Below are positions 25,947-34,617 of a stretch of DNA of 46,879 bases, one piece after another. The stretch covers positions 1 to 46,879 of the forward strand of contig JAUSDK010000231.1 in the NCBI GenBank assembly GCA_030650875.1. The letters run 5' to 3'. Position numbers and translations under genes: made by a program. Below the pieces are notes generated by a model. The model was not told where the DNA came from. It did no database searches and worked only from the letters and a program-made list of their open reading frames with translations. The stretch is from Polaromonas sp. (GTDB taxonomy: Bacteria > Pseudomonadota > Gammaproteobacteria > Burkholderiales > Burkholderiaceae_C). Numbering within the stretch: the stretch's first letter is position 1; the number at the start of each line of letters is the position of its first letter.

Positions 25947-25996
25947 ATGACGGGCTGTTTCTAATGGCCGGGTTTTTCGGCGAACCTGAAGGCGCC

Positions 25997-28075
25997 ATGC
26001 TTTCTCAGCAACGGTTCAAGGCCCGGCTGCACCGCGTCTATCTCTGGTACACCGCCGGTTTTGTGCTTTTTGTAGCCTTCCTGGCCGGCCTGGAGCAACT
26101 GGGCCTGCCGCGCATGTGGATAGGCTTTTCCTTCCTGGCGGTCACGATCGGCATTTACGCGGCCATCGGTGTCATCAGCCGCACGACCAATGCCACCGAG
26201 TATTACGTCGCAGGCCGCAGCGTACCGGCGGTCTACAACGGCATGGCGATAGGCGCCGACTGGATGTCTGCGGCCTCCTTTATTGGCCTGGCCGGAACGC
26301 TCTACCTCACGGGCTACAGCGGCCTGGCCTTTGTCATGGGCTGGACCGGCGGGTATTGTCTGGTCGCCTTGGTGCTGGCCCCTTATCTGCGCAAGTTTGG
26401 CCAGTTCACCATTCCTGATTTTCTGGGCGAGCGCTACGGCGGGCACCTCCCGCGGCTGATTGGTTTGGGCGCGGCCATCCTGTGCTCATTTACTTACCTG
26501 GTGGCCCAGATTTATGGCGTCGGCCTGATCACCTCTTACCTCACGGGCATCGCTTTTGAGTTGGGAATATTTCTGGGCCTGGGCGGCATTTTGGTGTGCT
26601 CCTTTTTGGGTGGCATGCGCGCCGTGACCTGGACCCAGGTGGCCCAGTACATCATTCTGGTGGCCGCTTACATGATTCCCGTGGTCTGGTTGTCGGTCAA
26701 GCAGACCGGCATCCCGGTGCCGCAACTTGTTTATGGTTTTCAGCTGGAAAAGGTCACCGCCAAAGAAAAAGAACTGGCCATGGACCCCAAGGAGCTGGAG
26801 GTTCGCGCCATATTCAAGCAGCGGTCCGAGGTGCTGGCTGAAAAGCTGGAGAATCCGGTGGCGTCCCTGATGGCGGACAAGCAGGCCGCCACCCAGAAGA
26901 TGCAGGCCCTGAAAGGCGGCAACGCCTCGGTCGCAGAAATTTCCGCTGTCGGAAAAGTGCTTGCCAGCCTGCCCAAGGACGAAGCTGCAGCCAGGAAGGC
27001 CTGGACCGCCGCCAAAGCGACGGCGGACGTCAAAACCCAGCCGCTCAATGGCATGCCGGCCCATGCGGCCCAGTATTCGGGTGATCCGGATGGAACGCCC
27101 CGGGAAAAAGCGCTTTACGACACCTCGCGCCGGAATTTCCTGGCCTTGATCTTTTGCCTCATGGTGGGTACCTCGGCCTTGCCGCATATTTTGATGCGTT
27201 ACTACACCGTTCCCAGCGTTCGGGAAGCGCGTCAATCTGTCACTTGGTCGCTGTTTTTCGTTTTCCTGCTGTACTGCACGGCGCCAGCGCTTGCCGTGTT
27301 GGTGAAGTATGAAATTTTCACCGTGCTGGTCGGTACGCCCTTTGACCAGTTGCCGGGATGGGTCAGCGCCTGGAGCCGGATAGATCCGGCGCTGCTGTCG
27401 GTGGCCGATGTCAACAAGGACAACATCCTGCAACTCAACGAAATGACGATAGGCGGCGACATCATTGTGCTGCTCACGCCTGAACTGGCGGGCCTGCCGT
27501 ATGTGATTTCGGGGCTGGTCGCTGCGGGCGGGCTGGCGGCGGCGCTGTCGACCGCCGACGGCTTGCTGCTGACCATCGCCAACGCGCTGGGGCATGACCT
27601 GTATTACAAGATGATTGATCCCAATGCGTCGACCGTGAGCCGGGTGACGGTGTCCAAAATACTGCTGCTCATCGTGGCCTTGTTTGCGGCGTATGTGGCG
27701 GCGCAAAAACCCGCGGACATCCTGTTTTTGGTCTCGGCGGCGTTTTCTTTCGCGGCGGCTTCATTTTTCCCGGCCTTGAGTCTGGGTATTTTCTGGAAGC
27801 GCGCAACCGGCAGCGCGGCCGTGCTGGGCATGGTCTGGGGGTTGGCGGTGACCTCCTACTACATGGTCACCACCCAGCCCTGGCTGCGCGGCATTTTTGG
27901 CATTACGTCGCCGATTGAGTTGTGGTGGGGGATTGATCCCATTTCCGCGGGTCTTTTTGGTGTGCCGGTGGGCTTTGCCGTGATCGTCCTGGTCAGTCTG
28001 GTCACGCCGCCGCCGAGTCAAAAAGTTCAGGAACTGGTCGAATACATCCGTTACCCCGACCTCAAAAGCCTGTAG
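25997..28075 (+). CDS. Large subunit sodium/solute symporter (VC_2705/SSS family, acetate/lactate-permease-like)
   Basis: This SSS-family permease has the signatures TNATEYYVAGRSVPAVYNGM and AIGADWMSAASFIGLAGTLY and about 13 transmembrane helices. Two non-membrane insertions stand out: a Lys/Glu/Ala-rich helical stretch of roughly 125 residues (from about LEKVTAKEKELAMDPKE to TPREKALYDTSRRN), and a loop with an EF-hand-like DVNKDNILQLNE. With the DUF4212 gene just before it, it should import a small carboxylate, perhaps acetate or pyruvate, with sodium; the closeness of ppsA fits that. I took ATG 25997 (GAAGG upstream) over 25964. Confidence 0.9.
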   Translation: MLSQQRFKARLHRVYLWYTAGFVLFVAFLAGLEQLGLPRMWIGFSFLAVTIGIYAAIGVISRTTNATEYYVAGRSVPAVYNGMAIGADWMSAASFIGLAGTLYLTGYSGLAFVMGWTGGYCLVALVLAPYLRKFGQFTIPDFLGERYGGHLPRLIGLGAAILCSFTYLVAQIYGVGLITSYLTGIAFELGIFLGLGGILVCSFLGGMRAVTWTQVAQYIILVAAYMIPVVWLSVKQTGIPVPQLVYGFQLEKVTAKEKELAMDPKELEVRAIFKQRSEVLAEKLENPVASLMADKQAATQKMQALKGGNASVAEISAVGKVLASLPKDEAAARKAWTAAKATADVKTQPLNGMPAHAAQYSGDPDGTPREKALYDTSRRNFLALIFCLMVGTSALPHILMRYYTVPSVREARQSVTWSLFFVFLLYCTAPALAVLVKYEIFTVLVGTPFDQLPGWVSAWSRIDPALLSVADVNKDNILQLNEMTIGGDIIVLLTPELAGLPYVISGLVAAGGLAAALSTADGLLLTIANALGHDLYYKMIDPNASTVSRVTVSKILLLIVALFAAYVAAQKPADILFLVSAAFSFAAASFFPALSLGIFWKRATGSAAVLGMVWGLAVTSYYMVTTQPWLRGIFGITSPIELWWGIDPISAGLFGVPVGFAVIVLVSLVTPPPSQKVQELVEYIRYPDLKSL

Positions 28076-28131
28076 CCGCCATGCGCGAATGGGTCGTCAA
28101 TGCGGCCTAATGGCCCGGCAGGCGGGCGGCT

Positions 28132-28162
28132 TTGTAGGCCCGAGCTTATGCCGGGCTATAAT
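28132..28162 (+). promoter_or_regulatory. Probable sigma-70 promoter of the rpsF operon
   Basis: A perfect TATAAT at 28157-28162 has TTGTAG at 28132-28137, with a longish 19-base spacer. It lies 69 bases before rpsF. Confidence 0.55.
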
Positions 28163-28178
28163 CATGGGCTTCGCCTTG

Positions 28179-28204
28179 CTGCACCCTTAACGACGCTGGG
28201 GCAG
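28179..28204 (+). promoter_or_regulatory. Leader hairpin before rpsF, possible S6:S18 autoregulatory element
   Basis: CTGCACCC and GGGGCAG can pair with a bulge around an 11-base loop in the rpsF leader. S6:S18 binding leaders are common before rpsF. The match here is by position and shape only. Confidence 0.3.
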
Positions 28205-28230
28205 TTTTCATTCATCCAAAAGGAGATTTT

Positions 28231-28599
28231 ATGCGTCACTACGAAATCGTCTTGCTGATTCACCCGGATCAAAGCGAGCAAGTCCCAGCCATGCTGGAAC
28301 GTTACAAGGGCATGATTACCGCCGGCGGTGGTACTGTGCACCGTGTGGAAGATTGGGGCCGCCGCCAGCTGGTGTACCTGATCCAGAAACTGGCTAAAGC
28401 CCACTACATCTGCATCAACATCGAAGCCAGCCAGGCCGTGATGGAAGAAATTGAGCACGCGTTCAAGTTCAATGATGCCGTGCTGCGCCACCTGACCGTG
28501 GTCAAGAAAAAGGCTGAAACCGGCCCATCCCTCATGATGCGCAACGTCGAGAGGGAAGAAGCCCGTAAAACCCAACAGGCAGAATACGCCGCCCAATAA
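28231..28599 (+). CDS. rpsF: 30S ribosomal protein S6
   Basis: This 122-residue protein begins [20 protein letters not shown] and has [20 protein letters not shown], diagnostic of S6. It binds 16S rRNA with S18. AAGGAG precedes the ATG. It is the first gene of rpsF-priB-rpsR-rplI. Confidence 0.98.
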   Translation: MRHYEIVLLIHPDQSEQVPAMLERYKGMITAGGGTVHRVEDWGRRQLVYLIQKLAKAHYICINIEASQAVMEEIEHAFKFNDAVLRHLTVVKKKAETGPSLMMRNVEREEARKTQQAEYAAQ

Positions 28600-28655
28600 G
28601 CTGCGTTGCCGTTGAACGAATCACTGCTGCGCCGCCAAGAAAAGTTTAATTTGCA

Positions 28656-28964
28656 GTGAACCACGTTGAACTGACCGCCTGTATCGCCGAGCTAAGCCCG
28701 TTGCGCTACACGCCCGCTGGAATCCCCGCGATCAATTTCATCCTCGAACACGAGTCTGAAATCCTTGAATCAGGTGTTGCCAGACAGGTCAAATTGACGC
28801 TTAAAGCCGTTGCCTTTGGAACGCTGGCTGAACAAACAGTCAGGCTCACCTTGGGGAAAGCTTTCAGGTTCACGGGGTTTCTCATCAATGCGCGCACCAG
28901 CAAGAGCGTTGTTTTTCATATTCAAGCTTTCGAAATTTTCGAACAAGTACTGAACCCCATTTAA
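28656..28964 (+). CDS. priB: Primosomal replication protein N (PriB)
   Basis: This 102-residue OB-fold protein of the single-stranded-DNA-binding family starts at a GTG. Its position between rpsF and rpsR is the diagnostic feature, supported by [20 protein letters not shown], which fits PriB. It helps restart stalled replication forks with PriA. The only ribosome-binding sequence is weak, so it may be less expressed than its ribosomal neighbours. Confidence 0.92.
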   Translation: MNHVELTACIAELSPLRYTPAGIPAINFILEHESEILESGVARQVKLTLKAVAFGTLAEQTVRLTLGKAFRFTGFLINARTSKSVVFHIQAFEIFEQVLNPI

Positions 28965-28974
28965 GGAGTCCATC

Positions 28975-29259
28975 ATGGCCGGACCAAAACGTTTCAATAA
29001 AGACAAGCGCCCCAAGCGCAACACCCAGTCACTGCTGTTCAAGCGCAAGCGTTTTTGCCGCTTCACAGCCGCTGGCGTTGAAGAAATCGACTACAAAGAC
29101 ATCGACACCCTGCGCGACTTTGTATCCGAAAACGGAAAAATCATTCCCGCACGCCTGACCGGCACCCGCGCGATTTTCCAGCGCCAGATCAACACCGCTG
29201 TCAAGCGCGCTCGCTTCCTCGCGATGCTGCCTTACAGTGACCAGCACCGCAGCCTGTAA
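28975..29259 (+). CDS. rpsR: 30S ribosomal protein S18
   Basis: This 94-residue basic protein has [20 protein letters not shown] and ends [20 protein letters not shown], then LPYSDQH, the S18 signature. It pairs with S6 on the platform of the small subunit. AAGGAG lies just before the ATG and touches the priB stop. Confidence 0.98.
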   Translation: MAGPKRFNKDKRPKRNTQSLLFKRKRFCRFTAAGVEEIDYKDIDTLRDFVSENGKIIPARLTGTRAIFQRQINTAVKRARFLAMLPYSDQHRSL

Positions 29260-29271
29260 GGAGACACGACC

Positions 29272-29724
29272 ATGCAAATTATTCTGCTCGACAAAGTCGT
29301 GAACCTGGGTAACCTGGGCGAAGTCGTCAAAGTTAAAGACGGCTACGCACGCAACTTCCTGATCCCTTCCGGCCGCGCCCGTCGCGCCACCGCAGTGGCC
29401 ATCAAGGAATTCGAAGTCAAACGCGCTGATCTTGAAAAAGCCGCCGCTGCAAAGCTGGCTGAGATGCAAGCCCAAGGCGCAAAGCTCGGCGGTACCACCG
29501 TCAAGCTCACGCAAAAAGCCGGTGTCGATGGCCGCCTGTTTGGCTCCGTCACCAATGCCGACATCGCGCAAGAAGTCACCAAGCAAGGTTTTGCCGTGAC
29601 CAAGTCGCAAATCCGCATGCCTAATGGCCCGCTGAAGACCGTGGGCGACCACTCCGTCAGCGTCTCACTGCATACCGACGTGCTGGTGGACATCACGGTC
29701 ACGGTCTACGGCGAAACCGCCTAA
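29272..29724 (+). CDS. rplI: 50S ribosomal protein L9
   Basis: This 150-residue protein begins [20 protein letters not shown], has the L9 signature [13 protein letters not shown], a central helix rich in Lys/Ala/Glu, and a C-terminal domain ([20 protein letters not shown]). It follows rpsR by 12 bases and is closed by a terminator. Confidence 0.98.
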   Translation: MQIILLDKVVNLGNLGEVVKVKDGYARNFLIPSGRARRATAVAIKEFEVKRADLEKAAAAKLAEMQAQGAKLGGTTVKLTQKAGVDGRLFGSVTNADIAQEVTKQGFAVTKSQIRMPNGPLKTVGDHSVSVSLHTDVLVDITVTVYGETA

Positions 29725-29745
29725 ACCAACACCGCGCTGTTCGTG

Positions 29746-29771
29746 AAAGCCGCTCCTCGGAGCGGCTTTTT
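29746..29771 (+). terminator. Intrinsic terminator after rplI
   Basis: AAAGCCGCTC and GAGCGGCTTT form a 10-bp stem with a CTCG loop and five T. It separates the ribosomal operon from dnaB. Confidence 0.88.
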
Positions 29772-29830
29772 GCTTGGCGGCTTCGGATCGGGCGCAGCGG
29801 CCTGCCGGGCCTGGCCCAGGGGCAATAGCC

Positions 29831-29894
29831 TTGTGCACAAGTTCAAGCCGCATTTCCACCGAATTTCCCCCGCTTGTCCACAGGCTTATCCACC
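29831..29894 (+). promoter_or_regulatory. Cluster of three DnaA-box-like 9-mers before dnaB
   Basis: TTGTGCACA (29831), TTGTCCACA (29874) and TTATCCACC (29886) resemble the DnaA box TTATNCACA. The last two are 12 bases apart, about one helical turn. They lie 50-113 bases before the dnaB start. Control of dnaB by DnaA is inference. Confidence 0.4.
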
Positions 29895-29943
29895 GCCTTC
29901 CATCGGTCCCGGCGTACCATTTACCGTTCCCCTAAGGATGCCC

Positions 29944-31356
29944 ATGTCTGCCGTACTTTCTCCCTATGAAGATCCCCGCTACGGCGGTGACCGCCAGATT
30001 GCCCAGTTGCGCATTCCGCCCCATTCGATCGAGGGGGAATCCAGCGTGCTGGGCGGCTTGCTGCTGGACAACGGCGCCTGGGACCGCGTGGGCGACCTGC
30101 TGAGCGATCAGGACTTTTATCGTCACGAGCACCAGTTGATTTACGCCGCCGTGGGCACGCTGATCAACGGCTCCAAGCCGGCCGACATCATCACGGTGTA
30201 CGAGCATCTGCAAAATCACGGCAAGGCCGAGGAAGTCGGGGGCCTGAGCTACCTCAATGCGCTGGCCCAGTACGTGCCCAGCGCCGCCAATATTCGCCGC
30301 TACGCCGAAATCGTTCGGGAGCGCTCCATCTTGCGCAAGCTGGTTTCCGCCTCCGACGAAATTGCGACTGCGGCTTTCTCGCCGCAAGGCAAGGCGGTCT
30401 CGACCATCCTGGACGAAGCCGAGCAGAAGATTTTCAACATCGGCGAGCAGGGTTCCCGCGCGATGCAGGGTTTTCAGAGCATGGACACGCTGGTGGTCGA
30501 CCTGCTGGACCGGGTCACCGAGATGGCGGAAAACCCCAACGACGTGACCGGCGTGCCCACCGGCTTTTACGATCTGGACCGCATGACCTCCGGCTTTCAG
30601 GCCGGCGACCTGGTCATTCTGGCGGCCCGGCCCTCCATGGGCAAGACGGCGCTGGCCATCAATATCGCCGAGCATGTGGCCCTGAACGAAGGCCTGCCGG
30701 TAGCGGTATTTTCAATGGAAATGGGCGCGTCCCAACTGGCGGTGCGTATTGTCGGCTCCATCGGCCGCATTGACCAGACCCATCTGCGCACCGGCAAGCT
30801 GACCGACGAGGAATGGCCGCGCCTGACCGAAGCGATTGAAAAGCTGCGCACCATCTCGCTGCACATCGACGAGACCGCGGGCCTGACGGTCAGTGAGTTG
30901 CGCGCCAACGCCAGGCGCCTGGCGCGCCAGTGCGGCAAGCTCGGCCTGATCGTGGTCGACTACCTGCAGCTCATGAGCGTGTCGACCAGCATGAACGACG
31001 AAAACCGCGCCACCGCCGTCGGCGAGATTTCTCGCGGACTGAAGTCACTCGCCAAAGAGCTCCAGTGCCCCGTGATCGCGCTGTCCCAGCTCAGCCGCGG
31101 CGTGGAGTCACGCACCGACAAACGTCCGATGATGAGCGATTTGCGCGAATCCGGCGCCATTGAGCAGGATGCCGACATCATCATGTTCATTTACCGCGAC
31201 GAGTACTACACCAAGGAAGCCTGCAAAGAGCCCGGCGTGGCCGAGGTCATCATCAGCAAGCAGCGTAATGGCCCGACGGGAACAGTGAAGCTGGCATTTT
31301 TGAACCGCATCACCAAGTTCGAGAGCTTGGCGAGCGGCTCCGGCGGGGATTATTGA
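29944..31356 (+). CDS. dnaB: Replicative DNA helicase DnaB
   Basis: This 470-residue protein has an N-terminal helical domain (PPHSIEGESSVLGGLLLDNG) and a RecA-like motor with Walker A ARPSMGKT at 229-236, Walker B LIVVDYLQLMS, and the arginine-finger region ending QRNGPTGTVKLAFL. It is the hexameric fork helicase. The start at 29944 has AAGGA five bases upstream; the frame remains open to 29743 but that part covers the terminator and boxes. Confidence 0.97.
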   Translation: MSAVLSPYEDPRYGGDRQIAQLRIPPHSIEGESSVLGGLLLDNGAWDRVGDLLSDQDFYRHEHQLIYAAVGTLINGSKPADIITVYEHLQNHGKAEEVGGLSYLNALAQYVPSAANIRRYAEIVRERSILRKLVSASDEIATAAFSPQGKAVSTILDEAEQKIFNIGEQGSRAMQGFQSMDTLVVDLLDRVTEMAENPNDVTGVPTGFYDLDRMTSGFQAGDLVILAARPSMGKTALAINIAEHVALNEGLPVAVFSMEMGASQLAVRIVGSIGRIDQTHLRTGKLTDEEWPRLTEAIEKLRTISLHIDETAGLTVSELRANARRLARQCGKLGLIVVDYLQLMSVSTSMNDENRATAVGEISRGLKSLAKELQCPVIALSQLSRGVESRTDKRPMMSDLRESGAIEQDADIIMFIYRDEYYTKEACKEPGVAEVIISKQRNGPTGTVKLAFLNRITKFESLASGSGGDY

Positions 31357-31387
31357 GCCGCTGGCACACGCCGCGCCTACCGCATGC

Positions 31388-31987
31388 TCAGCGCGGCAAA
31401 CCCAGCGCCTCAAACACCCTGAGCGCTGCATACGCATCGTTGGCCGCGTAAATCAGCTGGGCTTCTGTGAGGCGCAGATTGGCCCAGTTGGACGTCGTGG
31501 CTTTTCGGGACTTGATGAAGCGCTTGTTGAACAGCACCGCCACGGCGCCGCGCACCCCCATGTCCTTGCGGTAGCCGCGCTCCCGGAACACGGTGTTCAG
31601 GTCCAGCACGCCCTGCGGGTCCACGCCCAGTTTGCTGATGATGCGCCTGCGGTCGTCGCCCAGGCCAAAGCCGGCTTTGATGACAATTTTCGACTCAAGC
31701 AATATCGCTACGGCGCGGCGGCACGCTGCGTCCTCCAGCTGAAAGATGTAGCCCTTGTGCAGTGTCGACAGCTGCACGATGTGGGGGCCCAGGGAGGCTT
31801 CATTTTTGGCAAAGGTCGGTTTGGACTCGGTGTCGAAGCCCAGGGCCGTGGCGCCGGCCAGTTCCTCCAGCGCGCTGCTGGCTTGCTGCGGCGTTGAGAT
31901 CAGCTCGATTTGCGCCAGGGCCAGGCGCTCGAAAGGTTCGAGCAGTTCAATCTGTTCCTTGCCGGGGGTTAAATGGCGCTCTGTCAT
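31388..31987 (-). CDS. 3'-5' exonuclease domain protein (RNase D-like DEDDy fold)
   Basis: This 199-residue protein shows the DEDD exonuclease motifs: ALGFDTESKPTF (DxE), a middle DLNTVFRE region, and YAANDAYAALRVFEAL (the Yx3D motif). It lacks the HRDC domains of full RNase D, so it is a stand-alone nuclease domain. The substrate is unknown, with tRNA or small-RNA trimming likely. The ATG at 31987 was chosen; the frame runs upstream to 32257, antisense to another gene. It converges on dnaB with no terminator visible. Confidence 0.85.
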   Translation of the reverse strand: MTERHLTPGKEQIELLEPFERLALAQIELISTPQQASSALEELAGATALGFDTESKPTFAKNEASLGPHIVQLSTLHKGYIFQLEDAACRRAVAILLESKIVIKAGFGLGDDRRRIISKLGVDPQGVLDLNTVFRERGYRKDMGVRGAVAVLFNKRFIKSRKATTSNWANLRLTEAQLIYAANDAYAALRVFEALGLPR

Positions 31988-32062
31988 AGGTTTCCATGCA
32001 TCAAAATAGAGGCTAGAGCTTACAGCGCCTTGCTGCAGCATCCATCCGACCGTTGAAAGCCC

Positions 32063-32320
32063 ATGGCCACCGCAAAAAGCATCACCACCGGCAAGCACCT
32101 GCTGTACCCTTCGCCGCGCAACCGGCACCGGACGATTTTCATGCACGAGGTGTTTGTGCCTTACCCCTACATGCTGATTGACCTGGAAAGCTATAACTTC
32201 AAGGGCCACTACAGCCTGTTTGCCGCGTGCCGGCTGGCGGACCAGAAAATGGGGCAACTGGTCACGCTGGAGCTGCCTGAAGACGAGGTCAAGTTCAAGG
32301 CTGAGTTTGTTCCGGATTGA
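32063..32320 (+). CDS. Conserved small hypothetical protein
   Basis: This 85-residue protein begins MATAKSITTGKHLLYPSPRN and contains FVPYPYMLIDLESYNFKGHY and LVTLELPEDEVKFKAEFVPD. I do not recognise a family; its composition is ordinary and it lacks signal or membrane segments. The reading frame looks real because it ends where the neighbouring gene debris begins. It is divergent from the exonuclease gene with a 75-base gap. Confidence 0.6.
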   Translation: MATAKSITTGKHLLYPSPRNRHRTIFMHEVFVPYPYMLIDLESYNFKGHYSLFAACRLADQKMGQLVTLELPEDEVKFKAEFVPD

Positions 32321-32325
32321 GGCAT

Positions 32326-32478
32326 GCCCGGCACGCGCCTGGCCAGGTTGAACTGCCCGCCAATCTCCCCGGCCGCGTCAAACAGCGTCTCGTCGTGGCC
32401 GCGCTCGGCCAGCGTGGTGGCGGCGGCCGGCATGCCGAAGTCGTGGGGGACAAGTGCAAGTCTCCGGGTCGGGGTTGC
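32326..32478 (-). pseudogene. Fragment of 2,4-dienoyl-CoA reductase (FadH-like), FAD domain
   Basis: On the minus strand this stretch reads TRRLALV, a degenerate patch, then ATTLAERGHDETLFDAAGEI and GGQFNLARRVPG. That follows the FAD-binding domain of E. coli FadH (ARGHQVTLFDAHSEIGGQFN). The GxGPAG loop is damaged (FGMPAAA). Neither the TIM-barrel nor the NADPH part is present. It is a scar of a lost gene that stops abruptly at the 85-residue protein's stop. Confidence 0.75.
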
Positions 32479-32627
32479 CTGCATGGTAGCTGCAGGCAGC
32501 GGCGTGCGACCCCGCGTGGGCAACCTGGGAGACAGGGCTTGCTGCGCCTGCGGGCTAATCCTGAAAAGTCTGCCTGGCTATAAATTAACTATGAATATAC
32601 TAGCTATAGACTCCTGTAGAAATTGGG
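32479..32627. other. Non-coding stretch before pyrD stop
   Basis: With the FadH scar this makes a 307-base space lacking an intact gene. Its right end turns AT-rich at 32579 and merges into a repeat-like sequence. Confidence 0.6.
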
Positions 32628-32645
32628 CTAGAAGCATTTTTTGAT
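32579..32645. repeat. Degenerate interspersed repeat, overlapping the pyrD stop
   Basis: An AT-rich run with TATAAATTAAC, ATACTAGCTATAG and GGGCTAGAAGCATTTTTTGATC resembles a dispersed intergenic repeat I recall from Comamonadaceae genomes (pattern TAGCGCT...AGCGCTAGAGGC...TTTTGAT). A shorter relative (ATCAAAATAGAGGCTAGAGC) lies at 32000-32019. The resemblance is from memory. Confidence 0.4.
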
Positions 32646-33680
32646 CGCATTTGCGGCTTCGGCGACCAAGGCCGGGCCTTTGTAGATCAGGCCGCTATAA
32701 ATCTGCACCACATCGGCGCCAGCCCTGATTTTGGACACCGCGTCCGCCCCGCTCATCACACCGCCTACGCCAATGATGGGAAAGTCTTTCCCCAACGCGG
32801 CGCGTAGCTGGCGGATCACCCGGTTGCTGGCGGCAAGCACGGGCGCGCCGCTCAGACCCCCGGCTTCCTCGGCATGGCGCAGGCCCTTGACGGCGTCGCG
32901 GCTCAGGGTGGTGTTGGTGGCCACCACGCCATCCATGGCGTGGCGCTGGAGGGTGGCGGCAATCACCTCGATCTGGGCATCATCAAGATCGGGGGCGATC
33001 TTCACAAATATCGGCACGCGTTTGCCGTACTGGCTGGCCAGGGCTTCGCGCCGCTCGGCGATGCGGCCCAGCAACGCGTCCAGCGCCTCGTCGCTCTGCA
33101 GCGCGCGCAGGTTCTTGGTGTTGGGGCTGGAGATGTTGACGGTGACATAGTCGGCATGCGGGTAGACGCCATCCAGGCAGATCAGGTAGTCGTCCACCGC
33201 GTTTTCTATCGGCGTGGCAGCGTTCTTGCCGATGTTCAGGCCGAGTAGCAACGTACTTTTTGCGCCTGGCTTGCGCACGCTGGACTTTTGCACGTTGGCC
33301 ACAAAGGCGTCCAGCCCGTCGTTGTTAAAGCCCAGGCGATTGATCAGCGCATGGGCTTCTGGCAGGCGGAACATGCGTGGCTTGGGATTGCCGGGCTGGG
33401 CCTTGGGCGTGACGGTGCCGACCTCGACAAAGCCAAATCCCATCGCGGCCAGGCCGTCAATGCAGCGGGCATTTTTGTCCAGGCCCGCTGCCAGGCCTAC
33501 GCGGTTGGGAAACTTCAGCCCGGCCAACTCGATCGGGTCGCTCACCTTGCTGCTGCAATAGAGGGCTGAAAGCGGCGTGCCCTGGGTCCGTGCCAGTGAC
33601 GCCATGGTCAGTTCGTGGGCGGTTTCGGGGTCAAGCCCGAATAAAAAGGGACGGGCCAGGGCGTAGGGGAGCAGAGACAT
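32628..33680 (-). CDS. pyrD: Dihydroorotate dehydrogenase (quinone), class 2
   Basis: This 350-residue protein begins [20 protein letters not shown], the N-terminal membrane-associated helix of class 2 enzymes, and has [38 protein letters not shown] and [13 protein letters not shown] (FMN site). It oxidises dihydroorotate with ubiquinone in pyrimidine synthesis. The last codons (IKKCF, TAG) lie within the repeat-like sequence. The frame is open upstream to 33740 but [11 protein letters not shown] is the usual start. Confidence 0.96.
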   Translation of the reverse strand: MSLLPYALARPFLFGLDPETAHELTMASLARTQGTPLSALYCSSKVSDPIELAGLKFPNRVGLAAGLDKNARCIDGLAAMGFGFVEVGTVTPKAQPGNPKPRMFRLPEAHALINRLGFNNDGLDAFVANVQKSSVRKPGAKSTLLLGLNIGKNAATPIENAVDDYLICLDGVYPHADYVTVNISSPNTKNLRALQSDEALDALLGRIAERREALASQYGKRVPIFVKIAPDLDDAQIEVIAATLQRHAMDGVVATNTTLSRDAVKGLRHAEEAGGLSGAPVLAASNRVIRQLRAALGKDFPIIGVGGVMSGADAVSKIRAGADVVQIYSGLIYKGPALVAEAANAIKKCF

Positions 33681-33792
33681 TGGATAATTCGGGAAAATGG
33701 CTATGGATGGTGCGGCTTGGGCAGGCGCTTGAGCCCGCAAGACATAAGCTTTGATTGTCGCAAAAACAACTTCACTTACCTGTAAATTTCAA

Positions 33793-34464
33793 ATGACACA
33801 AGACGAACTCAAAACGCTGGTCGGCCAGGCCGCCCTGCATTACGTGCAAGACGGCAGTATCGTCGGCGTCGGCACCGGCTCCACGGTCAATAAATTCATC
33901 GACGCGCTGGCGACCATGAAGGACCGGATTGCCGGCGCGGTATCCAGCTCGGTGGCCTCCACCGAGCGCCTGCATGCGCTGGGCATCAAGGTGTTTGACG
34001 CCACCGAAGTCGATGAACTGGCGGTATATATCGACGGTGCGGACGAGATCGACCACGCGGGCTACATGATCAAGGGTGGCGGTGCGGCCCTGACGCGGGA
34101 AAAAATCGTGGCAGCCCAGTCGCGCCAGTTTGTCTGCATTGCCGACGAATCCAAGCTGGTGCAAACGCTGGGGAATTTCCCGGTGCCGGTAGAGGTGATC
34201 CCCATGGCTGAAAAACGCATTGCGCGCCAGTTTGCGGCCCTGGGCGGCACGGCAACTTTGCGGCTCAAGGAGGGTAAGCCCCTGGTCACCGACAACGGCC
34301 AGCATATTCTTGACGTGACCGGCCTGAAGATCAGCGACCCGCTGGCGTTTGAGTCCGAAGTCAACCAGTGGCCGGGCGTGGTGACGGTGGGGGTGTTTGC
34401 GTTTCAGAAGGCGCATGTGTGTTTGCTGGGCACCGAAACGGGCGTCCGTACCCTGTCGTTTTGA
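33793..34464 (+). CDS. rpiA: Ribose-5-phosphate isomerase A
   Basis: This 223-residue protein has [17 protein letters not shown] (phosphate loop), [32 protein letters not shown] and ETGVRTLSF at the end. It interconverts ribose 5-phosphate and ribulose 5-phosphate. The start at 33793 gives the standard [11 protein letters not shown]. It is divergent from pyrD. Confidence 0.97.
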   Translation: MTQDELKTLVGQAALHYVQDGSIVGVGTGSTVNKFIDALATMKDRIAGAVSSSVASTERLHALGIKVFDATEVDELAVYIDGADEIDHAGYMIKGGGAALTREKIVAAQSRQFVCIADESKLVQTLGNFPVPVEVIPMAEKRIARQFAALGGTATLRLKEGKPLVTDNGQHILDVTGLKISDPLAFESEVNQWPGVVTVGVFAFQKAHVCLLGTETGVRTLSF

Positions 34465-34617
34465 GGCGGGCTGCACGCTGCACCGCTGCGCGAAAAATCT
34501 GGATGGGATCTGAATACACGCCCTGGAAGGGCGGTCAGCCAGGCGGCACATCCGCTGGACCAGGCTGGTTGGACCCCGGCGCCTCAAGCTCGGCCGCGTA
34601 ACCGCCAATATGGGCAG

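Noticed and set aside
26486-27706. A 406-codon open frame on the minus strand
   Set aside because: It is antisense to the symporter gene; the composition is His/Gln/Arg-rich and it lacks any motif.
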